A stretch of 64,000 bases of DNA from Cardiocondyla obscurior (GCF_019399895.1 NC_091874.1:5954501-6018500), one strand, 5' to 3'; shown: positions 1 to 14,180, counted from the first letter of the stretch. Made by a program: numbers and translations. Notes: generated from the sequence alone by a model not told the origin.

Positions 1-2593
1 TAATAATCGATTAAACGCTAATCAGTCCAGCATACCAACGGTCCGACAGATAAATAAACACGTAAATAGCTTTTCCCTACTAACTCGACCGCAGAGAGTT
101 TCAGGGATTCCGAATAGCAGACTCGAACGAAATTGTATCGATGTCAAGTTTAATGGTAAATATCGCATTTACATCAATTCGTAGAATTACGGCTCATTAG
201 TTCGATTTCTAGTCTTTCATCTATCAACTCAATCTGCTGTAAAATTATGGACAATTTATCTTTGAAATTGGTGTCAATTGGTATACAAATTCGAAATGTT
301 AATCGAGAACATATACAAAACTATTCAAGTGAATTAATAATTTTGTTAACTAAAAATGACGCTGGCCCTTTTTTCTTTTATAAATTGTAAAAAGTCGAGA
401 AAGAAAACTGTTCTTTGATAACTGTTCGTTTTATTTATCTCCGATTTATAGCTAGTTTTCATCGTGAATACTTTGTCGGGATTGTCAAACAGGGGAATAA
501 GTAAACAGCTCTCCCATTGAGGTAAATACGGGATGTTGAGACGTGAACGCATCTGTCGCTGTGAAAATGATAAACTGATATACATACCACACAAATGTTC
601 TGGAATGTAGTGCACAAGCGCGAGCATCAATAATGGATTAGCAAAAGTAACAGTATCAATTAAATGGAAATTGAAACAACGGATACAAGCTGCAGCGTGC
701 AATCTGAAATCTCACTACCTTTTACAGCATTGTCTTTCTATCATTTCAATACAAACCGATACTAATTTTACGTTACAAAAGGGATTCGAAAATTTTATTT
801 TAGATATTTAGATTAGCAAATCTATTCTTTTGTTTTTTTTTTATTTTATTTTTTCTCTCATTGCTATGCCACGAGCGAGGCTGCATAATTGTACGGTGCT
901 TCGTTACTGCGAGGCTGGATTATCGATAACTGATGATGGGAAAATCTCCTTGCAGTGAGAAGACGATGAACGTATCTCTCTTTCCAAAAAGAGAGAGCGC
1001 GTCATATTGGATGGGGCTAAATGAGAGAGTGCCTCCGCGGAGCCCTGCGCAAATCCGGACAGACGGAAAATTGAAAACTATAAATTTCTTTGCTTTCTTC
1101 ACCGTTTATGCGCGCCGAAATCCACCACCACCGTGATGCTACCTGCGAGAGTTCCCGGTCTTTACGACATGCTTTATGAATCTATATGCATTCCGTCATT
1201 TAAAACTCAGAATAGGATTCCGGACTTAATATCATTTAAATAGTACTTATTTCCTAAATCGTAATATCGTGATAACCATGGCAGATATGAATCTGCTTTG
1301 ATAATGTGAGCACTGATTTTTTTTTTCTTTTTCCTATCTTCCTTTTTCTCTCGTTAAAGAAAAATAAAATAAAATTTCAAAAAATTATAAGTACAATTTT
1401 TACTAATTATAAAAGGACGAAATATTGTAACATTTTTCTCCAGAAGTAATTATTAAAGCGTCACTGACACGGAAATATTATGTAAATACTTTTTGTCACA
1501 TCGGTACGTCTCTCATAAAATATTTTACATTTGAATTTTGAAACATTCGTGTCATCAATGCGAAATAGATTACAGATATTTCTATCTATGTTATTATAGT
1601 TTATTAACTGTAATTGACGTAATTCTGACGAAGACTGATTATAATGTTAATTTGATGTGTTCGAAACAAGCATATCGATGTTAATACTTCATCCATTATG
1701 AAAATTATACGGCTAAAAAATTATATAGGTCAAGCGATCGCGAATCAAGGGGATATGACTATAGATTATTGATTTTTGTCGTAGTTAAAGCCATCACACG
1801 GCACTTTTGCCATGAATGTAATTTACTTAATAACAGGACTTTTGATTAATAACTAATAAATTTAATAAATACATATGCACTGCACTAATACATCTTGGAA
1901 ATTGCAAATATTATTCTAATAATTAAATTAGCATTGCTGTACCTAATTTGCGTGGCATAATAAAAAAAAATAAAAAAAAATAAATCCCAGTTAATATCTA
2001 CGTAAAATATTTTACATACATTATAATTTTACGTAGCTTATAATTATGCCGTACAATTCTGTTGTATAATTATCACATTTCTCTGAATTATCTTTTTCTT
2101 TTACATGATAGTTATTATTTTAATAATTTAAACTTTTAAGTGCGCATATATTTATTAAAAATCTATTGTTAGTATTTGCAATGTTTAATATTATTTAATA
2201 TTAATATTTGATAAAATTTTAATATTTAGTCCTGATTAAGCCAAACCGGGACGCTTGTGAATATCTAAGATTGACATTTGTACGGGTTTGTTTAAAATTT
2301 GCTAAGCTAATTCTCGAGGGAGGAAAAGCGAGTTGGGAAACACACCCGAACTCGTTGGAGTGACCGACATTTGTCCCATAACGTGCGATTCCCTCCGCGC
2401 TAGTAACAGATAGTACGGGACAGACGCACCGCTGGTAATCAAAGTCCCGTGTCGTCATATCTGCCGGCAGGACCTGTGCCAACGAATTTTGGAGATATTC
2501 GAGAGTCTCGAGATGAGCAGGAAAGGATTGCAAAAGAAACACCATGGGGAAGAAAAGAAGAATGAAAGAAATAAAAAGAAAAAAAAAAGGACC
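1..2593. other. AT-rich non-coding stretch
   Basis: No supportable gene. The sequence is AT-rich with T runs near 831-855 and 1318-1345. A more GC-rich patch at about 905-1140 contains overlapping short open frames on both strands, which is typical of a CpG-rich patch and not of a gene. An acceptor-like sequence (pyrimidines followed by TTGCAG) ends near 954, but I find no matching exon. Confidence 0.6.
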
Positions 2594-2609
2594 TACACAC
2601 ACACACACA
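2594..2609. repeat. (AC)8 microsatellite
   Basis: A short run of AC dinucleotides directly follows an A-rich tract in 2570-2588. Confidence 0.85.
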
Positions 2610-2649
2610 GATGGAGAGGATGAGAACGGCCAACGCGACACGGAGGAAT

Positions 2650-3330
2650 AGAAGGAGGCTGGTGGTGGAGGGTTGAGAATTAGGGGTTGGTCACAGGCAG
2701 CGTGCGCGCGAGAGGGTTTTACCAGGAAGGGAGAGGGTGGAGTTCCCCTCTCACGTATTCTGTCTCTCTTCTTCTCTCTCTCTCACCCTTTCTCGCTTTC
2801 TCGCGCCCTCTCTCGTTCACTTCCAACCCCTCTGGAGCGCGCGCGAGCATTCGAGATTCGAGGCGGTGTGGAAACTCGAGCAGACAGCCAGTCGCTCGCC
2901 GTACGCTCCACGACGTGGCTCGAGAGTGCTGCCTGGCCGATCGAGATAAACGACGACGACGATGACGGTGGTGTGATGTCAATCCTCGTCGATCGATCCT
3001 GGTCCACGTCGTAACTCGCCGCTTGTCTCGAAACGTTGACAGACATTTAGCAATCTCGCGCGCATCCCTCCCCCCCAAGTAGTCGATCGTCGATCGTTAC
3101 TCGGCCGGAATCCACAGGTACTTTCGCAGTTACGGAGATCGATCGGTGTTCGCGTAACGAACGGATAGATCGGACAGATATAACCGTGCATCAATTAAAA
3201 TCGATCGAAATATATCGCATTTCCGAAATACTTTAGTTTATCCAAGATCCCGTCGCGTAACGTGCGCGTTGTGTCGATCGCGAAATCGTGAGGCGAAACG
3301 TGATGATTTACAAGGACAGGAAGGACTGAC
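2650..3330 (+). promoter_or_regulatory. CpG-rich, CT-rich block; candidate promoter / 5' exon
   Basis: The block starts with a CT-dinucleotide-rich tract (about 2757-2830), which resembles the GAGA/CT elements common at insect promoters. It continues as GC- and CpG-rich DNA. Open frames overlap in several frames on both strands and none looks like a protein. A possible splice donor (CAG, then GTACTT) has its GT at 3118-3119, so a noncoding first exon ending at 3117 is possible. The hexamer CGATCG recurs eight times between 2938 and 3540. Whether this block serves the dopamine receptor 14 kb downstream is inference. Confidence 0.3.
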
Positions 3331-3504
3331 GGTCAGGCTCGGCCGGAAAAGCGATTGATTTCGAACACACACACGAGAGGAGTATTTAAACAAAGATTGA
3401 TTGGGAATAATTGCTTATTTCCGGTAATCAGTAACGATCCTTATGAGCCAGCGCGTGAGGCGTGCACACTATTCGTCGGCGCGGTTCCGTTTTAGCTGTT
3501 GCAG

Positions 3505-4475
3505 GACCAAATTTCTAGCCAGGAAATTCAACGTCGATCGACGGGGCAGTGACGCGTTGAAATTAGCTGGAAGTGCCGGCGGATCGGATTAACGTGATTG
3601 CTGTCGTTGCAATTCCATCGTGTCTGCTAATGGCTGCTGATCCAACTGGAGATCTAAGTAGTGACAGCGAATCAATCGCAAAAAGCGAAGGTTGAAGGCG
3701 ATAATCCGCAGAGTAAAAGAGGGAAGGACGGGGGTGCGGACAACTCACGAGAGAAGCTCAGAGAAAAGTGGAACTTTGCTAGGAAGATTGAGGGACGATC
3801 ACGGTCGAGTAAAGGAACACAAGTGTCGTTGCCACAGAGAATTTAATAAGCCTTCTAAACGCCCGTCCCGTGGATCGGATACGGCGTCGTCGGGGTTTCC
3901 GATCCGCTGTCGCAAAATATTTTAGGCGATCCGTCGGCACTGAATAGCCCGGCTTAAGACGGCTTCCCGAGTGTATCGCTGTAATCGCGCAGCGCGGGTA
4001 ATCGAAACGATAGTAGACTGAAGAGCTCGAAGGCTTTTCCCTCGTGGTCGCATCTCTCTCTTCCTCTTTCCCTCCGTTTTCCCGCCTCTTTCTCTCTCTC
4101 TCTATCTTTTTTCTCTTTTTTTTTTCTCTTTCTTTATCTCTATTTCTCGTTCGATTTTACCTATGGTAAACACGCGACACTAGAAGCGCTTCGCCATGTA
4201 CGCATGACATCATGTCGACATCTGTGCGTGACACATCGTCAGCTCGTGACCACGTCGAAAGTGACGGTGCACCCCTCGGCGCATCGAGGAGTGTCGACGG
4301 AACGAGACTGCGATCTACCGGTCCACGACTACGCGGATGCAGCATTACATACGACGCGCCCACGCGATATCGCGGCCCTATGGATCGATCACGCGGAAGA
4401 CTCGTCGGGTGATCTGGGAATGTCCCGTCGTAGATAATCGTCGATCATCGAGCGACATTGCTGCCGGGATGGACG
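3505..4475 (+). other. Candidate internal noncoding (5' UTR) exon
   Basis: The left edge is an acceptor-like sequence (TTTTAGCTGTTGCAG, AG at 3503-3504). The right edge is a strong consensus donor (GACG then GTAAGTC, GT at 4476-4477). The interval is GC-rich relative to its surroundings and has no convincing protein frame. It also contains a CT-rich and T-rich tract at about 4061-4150. An ATG sits only seven bases before the donor (4469). It could be a 5' UTR exon of the + strand receptor gene, or two separate elements. Transcript data would decide. Only the splice-like boundaries are seen directly. Confidence 0.22.
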
Positions 4476-4619
4476 GTAAGTCGCGGATCATTAACGGCGC
4501 GGACGCGCGTTGCTGTCGCGTGCTGGCACGCCAATTTCGTTGGCCCAAGGTCCTCTATGTCGGCAGCCGCGCCGGTGTCAAGGGTGTAGTCACGTGTGCG
4601 ATTTGAATTGCTAAGGAGA

Positions 4620-7234
4620 CCTCGATAACTGATAATTAAAATACGATGTGAGAGAGACGAGGATTTATTATTAGCGAGGGGGAAACGCTTGAGACAAGCG
4701 TGAAGTTGGTGTATCGTCTGTTTTAATTTGCAAGTCGTGTCGCAAAAATAATTGTTAAAAAAAAAAAAAAAAAAAAGAAGTTAGAACAAAAAATAAATAA
4801 AAAAAATTACATTAATATAAAATGGATAGAGCATATTTTACTCGCCGTTTTCTAAAGTCCTCGAAATTTATGTGCAACTAACTTTTAAATACATCAATTG
4901 CATTTTTGATGCAAAAGAAATAACGTGTGTATCTCACATTTTTTAATTTTTATATATTGCTCGATATATATATTTTTTTTTTAATTGAAATAAATTGCGA
5001 TATACGATTGAAGATGCTCATCAGGCGGTTACGCGATAACACTAATTGCGAGCGTACGTGGTCACCGTTCGATTCTGTCGGGATGTGAAATTTTTCTGAC
5101 ACGGCCACAAACGAGTGGGTAATTTTTTCGACGACGTGATAGTAAAGCTGGAGCAAGATATAATATAGCCGCGGGCTAAATTCGCGTCGCTCGAATTAAG
5201 GGCTATAAACGAGAGAACTGCGCAGGGCAAAAAGTATAACACGCAGAGATGGAAAAGGGATTCTTTTACAGCCCTTTTACTTCACCTCCTGTTCCGGTAT
5301 CGACTGTGCACCAGCTTTTCCTTCCTTCCACCTCTTCCCTCGTTCTCACTTTCCGCTCCTCTGCCCTATCTCTTGATGTATTAAAGGGGCACGTGAAATA
5401 TTCCGGAGGCATTTTCATTACCGTCTCTCTGGGAATGCACGCAAGTTGATAAGCCTTTCTGCACGAGGGCGTAGGACAAAGTGGATTGCGAAGAAGAGAA
5501 TCGAATGTGTTCGGTTGTGAATTTGTCCTTTTCTTTTCTTTTTATTAATAAAAAAATTTTATTTTTAGTAAATTCACGCACAAACATATATACATGTTTT
5601 TTAAAGCGTTGTAATTAGAAAAATATTAATTTTTCACAGCGCGGGTATTTGTTATAGAATGCAAAATTAATCCCGACAATGTTAATGGTTGGTATTCGTC
5701 CCAGCTATTTCATTTAAATTGGCTTTTATCCGAAATGAGTAAATAACGAAGCGCGACGAGTACAAATTATATATAAATAATTTAGATTGGATTTTGTATG
5801 ATAATTATATGTGTGATATTTATGACAACATAAATATTGTTAATTATGATGAGTGGATAAATAAAATTGCACTTGTTCTCATTTTCTCTCTTTCATAATT
5901 CATATCTCCCTTATAATAATCTTTCAGAAGTAAAAAGATCAGTTGCGTAACGTGAAATTAACTTGTCGCAATGGCAATGCATAATATGAACAATTTAATA
6001 ACTAGTCTAATGTAATTATTTATACGTTCCTTAGTTATACAAATTATTAATACGTGACAAACTGTACTAAACAAAATTTGACACGATTAGACATAATTAC
6101 CACGGTATCTACCATTGTCTATATTTATAAAGTTACCAAAATTAAATTAATGTCTTTAGTAAAAAAAAAAAAAAAAATTATGACATTAATAAAAAAAAAA
6201 GTATTTATATCTTTCAAGACTATTAAATTACAAAGCACTCAATCGACAATCGTGCAACATTATTAAACGTATGCATCTTATCTTTACAGTGAAAAAGCTA
6301 ATTAATTCTTTTCTTTAAAATTGATAACTTCGAGAGATGCGTGTAGGAACAAATGTATAAATTTTCTCGAAATCCTGACGGCGAAACGATTCGTCCCAAC
6401 AAGTTTTACCGTGTCTCGTCGTATCACGGGTATTTTAAAACGCCACCGATATTACGAAATTATATGGCAGCATAAGCTGTGGGAGTTAGCGATCGTTGGA
6501 TTTTGTGCAAATGGGCTCTCAGCAGGCCACTCTGCTTTTTCAGGCACAATTGAATCCGCCAGCACTCACGGCAGTCCTCCAGTCCAGTAGTTGACAAGGT
6601 AATTCCAGTAATTCCCTGAATGCACGGTATTTTACAAATTCTTTGCGATCCGGGTACTTGCGATCGGTGTATTTAGCATATTGAGTCATTTCCATAAAAA
6701 GCTATTGCACGATTGCCGGCTAGAATTACTATTACGTAAGTGATATTAGAGAAACGACGCGAGGATCACTTTTATACTAACCTTTTCATTGCTAAAAAAA
6801 AAGAAAAAAAAAATTGCTATTTTTTTTATAGATATATTTTAATTTATCAGTTTCCAGAAATGGAAATTAATTAATCAGGTGCAGTTCACGTTCGAAGTGT
6901 TACGATATAAGAAACGGAAAACTTGTTCATAAAGCGGAGGAAAGAAAAATGAGATCTCGAATACGTACATGTAAAGCCGTCACATCTTTAGATAATTGAT
7001 CGGGTGCGATCATGCAGTGAGAAAAGCAAGAATCTTTTACAGTTAATTTAATGAAACACGTTTCTGTGCCATTACCTGTTGCGTTCACCATTATTAGGCA
7101 TACTAGCGTGACTTCGACGAAGAAAAATGACAATTCGGTCGTTCGAAGACAGACGTTTCTTATTCATCTTCCTGTCGTTAACTACTTTACTTTAATCATA
7201 TTTGATACGTTTGCGGAGACGTACTTTAGAAAGA
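4620..7234. other. AT-rich non-coding stretch
   Basis: No gene found. There are A runs at about 4757-4776 and 6162-6176, and T-rich and A-rich tracts throughout. A patch at 5040-5480 is slightly more GC-rich. Short frames here start and stop without any recognisable domain or splice context. Confidence 0.6.
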
Positions 7235-7495
7235 GGCCCGCCGACCTCCGCGATAGTGTGAGTACGTGCGTGTGTTTACGTCGGCCGGCAATTTTCTCGC
7301 TCCAAGTTCGCAAGGTGGAGGACGCGCGGTGGTGGACGGCAAGAACCGGTTTGCCCGGCGAATTCGGCAGTCGAGCGAACGTTGCATAGGGTCAGCAACA
7401 CAACAGTAAACAAGTACGCGGCAAAAAAACGATCAGATATCTATTTAGATACACGATCCGCGCTGGACAGTGACCAGACGACCGATACTAGACAG
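7235..7495 (+). mobile_element. Partial copy of dispersed foldback-type repeat
   Basis: This segment closely matches the reverse complement of the left and central part of the element at 60330-60801. It shares the GTGTGAGTACG, GGCCGGCA, TTCGCAAGG.GGAGGACGCGCGG, GGTTTGCCCG.CGAATTCGGCAG, ACAAGTACGCGGC and TATTTAGATACA blocks in the same order. It ends with CTAGACAG at 7488-7495, the same terminal octamer as the other copy. Its other terminal inverted repeat is not recognisable, so it looks 5'-truncated. The central CpG-rich block is present once here and twice in the other copy. No transposase frame is visible, so it is a non-autonomous repeat. Confidence 0.75.
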
Positions 7496-10400
7496 ATATT
7501 GTTCTTCTATTTTTTAAATGACAACTTGATTTTTTGAAGATACTCGCAAAATAATAAAAACCTTCTTACTTCAATATTAATAAATTAATAATAATTAATT
7601 TTCTTATTGTATGCAGTGTGACATACTTATTAATTTGTAATAATCATGAAAAACTATTTGTTATTACTGACGTATTAATTATTTTATTAACATATGGATA
7701 TATGTATCATAATTTAGTAATAGTAATTTAATTATTCAGGCTTGTTAAATTACATAATAGTTTAAAGCATTGTTTGCAAATTGATATCAATATATAACAA
7801 GCTTTGCTTTATTAATAAAAAAAATATATATATTCTAGTAATAATACTATTTTTCTAAAATATTAAATAAAATGTAATAAGATTTTTATCATATTCTGCG
7901 ATTATTTAAAAAAAAAAATTTGCAATGATTTACGTGGTTATTCTTACATATAATTTCAAATCACTTTTATTCGAACGATTATTAACGATTAATGTACACG
8001 GCATAGCTTAACATTGTTAGTTAATATGTCAAGTTTTACTTTTTAGTTTGTTTCATTAATTATGCACGTGCAACACTCGTCGATATGTGTCACATGCGAA
8101 TGCGCATACGAATATTTGCCCCACAGCAGTTAATAATTATCGCATATTATTTTATGAGCTAAACTGTTAATTATTCAGTCGAAGAGAATCCTTTTGTCGT
8201 TTATAAAGTTAATACGACGCTCTCTTTTATACTCGTGCATTAATATTGAAATTTTCATCGTGCCAATTTATTTATAAACGTATGCATATTGATATATACT
8301 TCTATTCAATTTTAGATTTTAATTGCATGAATTTTCACATCAAGCCGGCTAATTTGTTTCAGTATACGATTCTCAATGCATTGCCATCGCCCTAACAATT
8401 ACCTTCACGTTTCGCAGATTCGAGAGCAAAGTACGTTCAACTGAATACATTGCCGACGCGAGAATGTTTCGAATGATTATTGAGTTGCCGGAGACATTTG
8501 TCATTTTTAAATTAAAACTAATGTCAGAGAAAAAGAAAGACTCACCTCGGATACATATCGCGGTACTCGAGATAATTCCTTACGATCATTTCTCACCGAA
8601 ATGGTGCGCGCCAAATGTCTAACAGAACACCGGGCAGGAAGGACTCCGCATTAGCGAAGTTTCGTGCTAATTGTATGTAATTAATTATATCATTATTTCG
8701 GCGATTAATCTAAGTCGGGCTCACCGCGGCGGTAAAGGATCATATTTTTCCTCCGCGATGTACGATATTCTTCGTCGCAACTGCTGCACGAGAGCGATCA
8801 ATCTAGGGAGATATGATTTCATTTCTTTCTTCTCTCTCTCTTTCTTTTTTTTCTTTGAAAGACAGAAAATGACGTTACGTACAAAGGAGAAGAAAGATGT
8901 TGCCTTCGCGGCTAGATGAAAATTACTGAGAATATATTGCAGAAATATTTTCTAGTCGTACCATGGGGGGAGAGTGTTTCAACAACGATTTAATATTCGA
9001 AAACAATTTCGGTACTTTTTGCACATATATATTCGTGCGTCGAACATTTCGAAGATCGCGCAGCGGCGTATTTTAAAAAATCTGAAATTTACGGCGACGT
9101 ACCAAAAATTCATGAACGACGGCGCATGGAATATGACGTTCACTTTATTCCCGTGAAATTGAATCACAAATGACGTAGTTACATAAAACATAAGCCATTT
9201 TTCTAGCTTTAATTGCCAGTATTGTGTGAAAGAATAATCAATTAATTAATCGAAAAATTTACGAGTTCGATAGGCACGTGATCGTAATATTCCACGGTTT
9301 TGTCAAACACGTTTTTAAATATTCCTTGATTCGTTCCCAAATTGGAAATTGTAAATCCTAACATGTTAAATGCGATATCAAATTGCATATGATAGTCGCA
9401 CGTATGTACATAGGCTTAATTAGTGCCAATTAACAATTAGCGGGATATTTTTATTTCCACAAATTCGCGCTACATTTACCACGTGCAAATAAAAGCGTTC
9501 ATTTATTTATTTGCACCGTACTCGGTGTTTCATTACCATTGCACACAACTCTATTAAACTTCAGTACGACGTTATATGAGCCAGCAAACATATTGCTTTT
9601 ATGAACAAGAAGAATAAATTGGAGTATATCGGAAATGCACGTGGGTAACGCATAAGCAATTCGATAAAAAAAATTTTTTTTTTCCCTCCCGCACCGTAAG
9701 AACTATGCCGTAGCTTCATTGGGGATATATATTACAGAATTACCGCCCATTTCCCTGGCACTGAATCATTTTGCTTTTACGAATGATGGGCGCAAGTTAA
9801 AATTCCCAATCGCTTTCTGAAAGTCCGTATTATTCTTGCGGAAGACGTTTTTCAAGACGTTGCACGGTTACGTAATATCGCCTCCCTCCATTTTATTTTT
9901 ATTACATACGTTATAGAATAAGAGGAACGTGCATATCGATTTTCGATGTTCATAAGCACGCATTTGCATTTATCCACTTATAGCACGTGCACGCAACGTT
10001 TGTCATCGGCACGAACTGGCAATGTTCTTGCGCGTAATTCTCAAAGAGAGAAAGGGAGAGAACGAAAGCGGGCAAAGTTGTATCGAAAGCCTGTTTGCGT
10101 GCTCGCGAAAGTTAGCTCGTTGACAATGCAATCCTTTGAGACTAATCTACGCGAGAATGGACGAACTCGCATTACTAACGCCTGTGAGATTTCCTGCGTG
10201 GCGCATGTCTTTTTATATTCCACATATTCCTCATGATAGTACTTGAAAACTACGTTTATCGCGTGCGATTGAGGCTCTTTTATTCATATTGCGTTACCAT
10301 CCAATTTTTCTCTGTTGAACGGATCTAGTATCAAAGCGTAAATTATGCTATGGAATTTTTGATAACGGAAAATTTTTGAAGCGAATACATTTTCACGGTG

Positions 10401-13222
10401 AATACATATACGTGTGTAGTATATGCAGCGATATGTATATCGCAAACGTATACCGTAAAAGACTTGCCGGGGCAGAATACGAAAGGAAAAAAAAAGAAAA
10501 TCATTTGCACTCCAATTTCGTAGTATTTCCGAATATTATTCTGAACTGCTCTCAAAAAAATATTAAGGAACATTGTACTAAAACGTGATAACAATTCTAA
10601 AGTCATGCAATTTTTAAGATACATCGATATGATCTGTAACCGTTGGTTGGCCGAATGGATAAAAACAAAATCGCCCGCTTTCGAGTGATTTACGACTAAA
10701 CCTTGGTCGGAGGGGGAAAAATATCGAAAACCTATTGCCAAAAAGCCAGAGTCGATTGACCTCAGTAAAATTATTGATTGTCAAAACTATTCTAGATTTC
10801 CGTATCGTTATAAATCTGAAAACGTCGTCAAAAATTAACGAGAAAATGTGGTCATTATTAAATTAGCAAAATAATATAATCGACGTATTTTGATATCTTT
10901 TATCTATGCCAATTCGACCTCGCTTGTTTCTAATTAATATAATTAATTATAACGCAAGAAATTGTCGTGCTGCATATTACTTGTACGGTATAATAAATTA
11001 GGAAATTATTAACGGCAAAGCAAATGGAAAGTGCAGAATAAATTTAAATAAATTCGTATTTCTTTCAATGAGTCGTGTCTTTGAATCTTTAAATCCGCAT
11101 TACTTCTTATGTGTAAACGTTTCCTGCTACGAAATATTGCGAAATATTTGAATGCGTAATGTTCATCTTTCCTTAACGCGAGCTACGTCAGGTTTGGAGG
11201 AAATGAAATGTCAAATTTCGGCATTTTCTCTTTTCTGTGCATAAGCGCAGAATAATGCATGAAGTTTTACGGGAGGGTGTGCGGGCGCGGCAACGACGAC
11301 GCCAAATGCTGAGAACAAAATTTCAACACTGTGTTCTTCACTAGGGATTAATATCGTTTTGCATATTTACATATTCAAATAATGCCACGCTTCTTGTCGA
11401 AGCGTAGCGAAAAGAGAATATTCTTACTTCACTTATTAATTGGACTAGCGTTAATCGTAATCGAGCATGCATGCTAATTGGGCAATTTTTATGACTCGTG
11501 AACAGAAAACCGGCAGTTCTGCAAAATAATATTGCGATAGTTACGTATTGGCAAATTTTACCAACCTTCAAATTATCTCTTAGAATTTTCAAAATACCGA
11601 TTTCGCGAGAGAATACGCATAACGTTCCTATGATTAATTTTTGGTCTCAACTCGGGATCATGTATAATACAATAGATAAGAATATATGATTTCTAAAACA
11701 CTCGTTAAAAATATTGTGAACGACGTTGAGATATTTCACCGTTTATATTTTAAAACTTTTCGTAACCACAGGAGTTTAGATATAAAATATTAAAAAAAAA
11801 AAAAAAATTGGAACTACTTTTAATAATATTTTTACGGATTGCAAATTATTGACAAGTGTTAAAGACATTAATAAAGAAAAAAAATATCGTTCATTTTTTG
11901 ATCATAAAATATGTACCTATTGTAGTTCGAAATTAAAGTCGCTGACTTGTATGAAAATGTTAAACGCGCAGTCGAGATTTTCCTTTATTAATAAATAATT
12001 TTCAAATACGGCGTATTATTGTTGAAGTAATTTTATACGGTAATTGCTAAACAACAGACAGTAATGCGATACCGCTGCTGTATAAAACATTCATGCTACG
12101 GCATTCGGTTTATTTTCCTCAAATTCACGCAAGAGCGAAGTCGGGAATGGCATTCGCGAACATTTCCAGAATGTCGATATCGAGAAGATAGTCTAAAATG
12201 TCAGCGGCTTCTGAACGACGTTTAAGATCTGACGTTCAAGGTGTGGGTATACATTCCTTCTGATAAAATTCAGTCACCCTACTTCAGTTCCTATTCTTCT
12301 GCCGTGCACCCACTACCATAGAACGGAACGAAGGTCGCCGCGGTGCGAAAAAAGGAAGGACGAAAGCAATGAAGAAGAGTATGCTGATGGTGGAAGAGGA
12401 AGGGGACGAGAGAAAATACTGGGTGAATTACAGGATGCGTGTTACTTCCTTTTCTAGGTCGTCTCTTTACCCCGCATTTTTCCCCAATGGTTTTCATGAG
12501 CTTAGGGATACTGCATTACATGCGTCACTTATAAAGCGAAGATAAACTTCCGTCGAGTTATTTTATTTATGCATACGCACACATTTATCTCGGCGAAATT
12601 AAAATATTTAAGATTAACGGGGTAAATTATTTTTGTGTATTAGTAATACGAGAGATTGATTAATATTCGCATGGCGTTAAATCTATGCTCGTAAGACGTC
12701 GAAGAATTTCGAAAAGAAATGTGTAATAATTTAAATTAATAATTTCGTAATATTAAAATGTAATATAATTATTTAAAAGAGAAAATTTTGTTTCACCAGT
12801 TTCTACTATCCTAAACTCATTCATAAAATTAAAATTGAAAACATGTAGAATATCCAGAATGCGAATAAAAGTTTTTAAACACAGAGTAAAAGTTTAAAAA
12901 AAATTTTTTTTTTTATATGTAATTAAAATTATAAACACGCGATATATTTAATACGTAGGTATGCAGATTGCAGTCGTATTATTAAAAGACATTTAGATGT
13001 TTAGCTTTTTTTAAATAAATATTTTTTTCTAATTTTTTATAATTATTAGAAAAAATCATACGCGCGCTACGCGCGTAATTTTTCGAAAAATCCTAATTCG
13101 CACGCGTCATTACATGTGGGGACATTAATTAATTGTACAAATTTCTTTATGATAATTATAATTGAGTGATGTACTTACATTTGTAGATTTCGGTTAGGTT
13201 ATAGTAGGTTATTTTCCAGCCA
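7496..13222. other. AT-rich non-coding stretch
   Basis: No gene supported. The DNA is mostly AT-rich with slightly CpG-richer patches near 8350-8920, 9960-10230 and 12240-12490. A small hairpin with 11-bp arms lies at 9483-9516 (GTGCAAATAAA and its complement). A and T runs occur at 11791-11808 and 12897-12912. Open frames of 60-130 codons show no domain, and opposing-strand frames overlap. Confidence 0.55.
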
Positions 13223-13280
13223 TCCTTCCTTCCTTCCTTCCTTCCTTTCTTCCATTCATCCTTCCTTCCTTCCTTCCTTC
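13223..13280. repeat. (TTCC)n microsatellite
   Basis: An imperfect tetranucleotide repeat of TTCC is interrupted once by TTTCTTCCATTCATCC. Confidence 0.95.
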
Positions 13281-13369
13281 TGTGGCAGTTTCTGGATTAT
13301 CCTGACGTGTTGCAGCACTTCTAATCACTTGGCACTATCATTCAAGAGACGAACGATCACTCTCGTCGT

Positions 13370-14180
13370 AGAAATTTGCACTCTCAATGTCCGTAGCGTT
13401 GCTTCCGTAAAGTGAGGTTACTTTTATCCTTCGATGCCGACGAACGATGCCGAGAACTAGCGATAAGCTGCGAATGAGACGGACCGCGACACGTAATGTT
13501 CCTCGCGTATTTTGTCTTTCTCGAGTTCCTCAACAATCAGCTGTTCGAAACGGAATGAGGATTCCAGCCGCGACGAAGAGAGACGGACGACGTGCGGATC
13601 TCTCACTCTCACAATTACCGGAACTCGCCGAAAAAAATTGTAATGGAAGAAGCCGGTCGGAAATGCCCGAATAATACGCGGAATAATGCTCGGATGTTCC
13701 GGTGCGCGGTGGCGCTCGCGACGTAACTTTGTCGTTCAGAAACATTTTTTCGAGGAACGAAACGAAGTACAAAACGATGAGACGAATGACGCAGGGGCGC
13801 AAAAAACGATTGTCCGATCTCGAGTCGACAACGTCGACGCTTATTTGTACGCGAGATTGTCCTATATGCGGCCGAAAATACGCGAAATTACGGAGCGATT
13901 AACAACGCGTCTTCACGCCCGAGACTCCGCAACTAGACTGAAGTAATCCGTTAGAGATTTCGGCCGTTGGTGGAACAGAGAGGTACCGCGTAAGAGAGTG
14001 AGACAGTCGATAAGTCTCGATCGCCGACTGGACGCTGTCCTTCTCGCACGGAATTCTCGGAAACGCTGAGCTCGACGCCGAGTTCTGTTTACGTTTTTTT
14101 TACGAGCTCGCCGAGCTCGAAGTGTCCACCTTTAAAACACAAGATCACAAGATCGTTCTGTTCGATACTAGAGTATATTT
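13370..14180. other. CpG-rich block, possible regulatory / noncoding exon
   Basis: The block is markedly richer in CG dinucleotides than both flanks. Overlapping open frames occur on both strands (for example + 13447-13674 and - 13530-13802), a compositional effect and not a gene signature. No recognisable protein motif was found. It lies about 3 kb upstream of the receptor exon, so a promoter or 5' UTR exon of that gene is possible. I see no decisive core promoter. Confidence 0.3.

Noticed and set aside
2719..3078. 119-codon minus-strand and 113-codon + strand frames
   Set aside because: Both cross a CT-repeat and CpG-rich DNA; mutually overlapping frames show composition effects, not genes.
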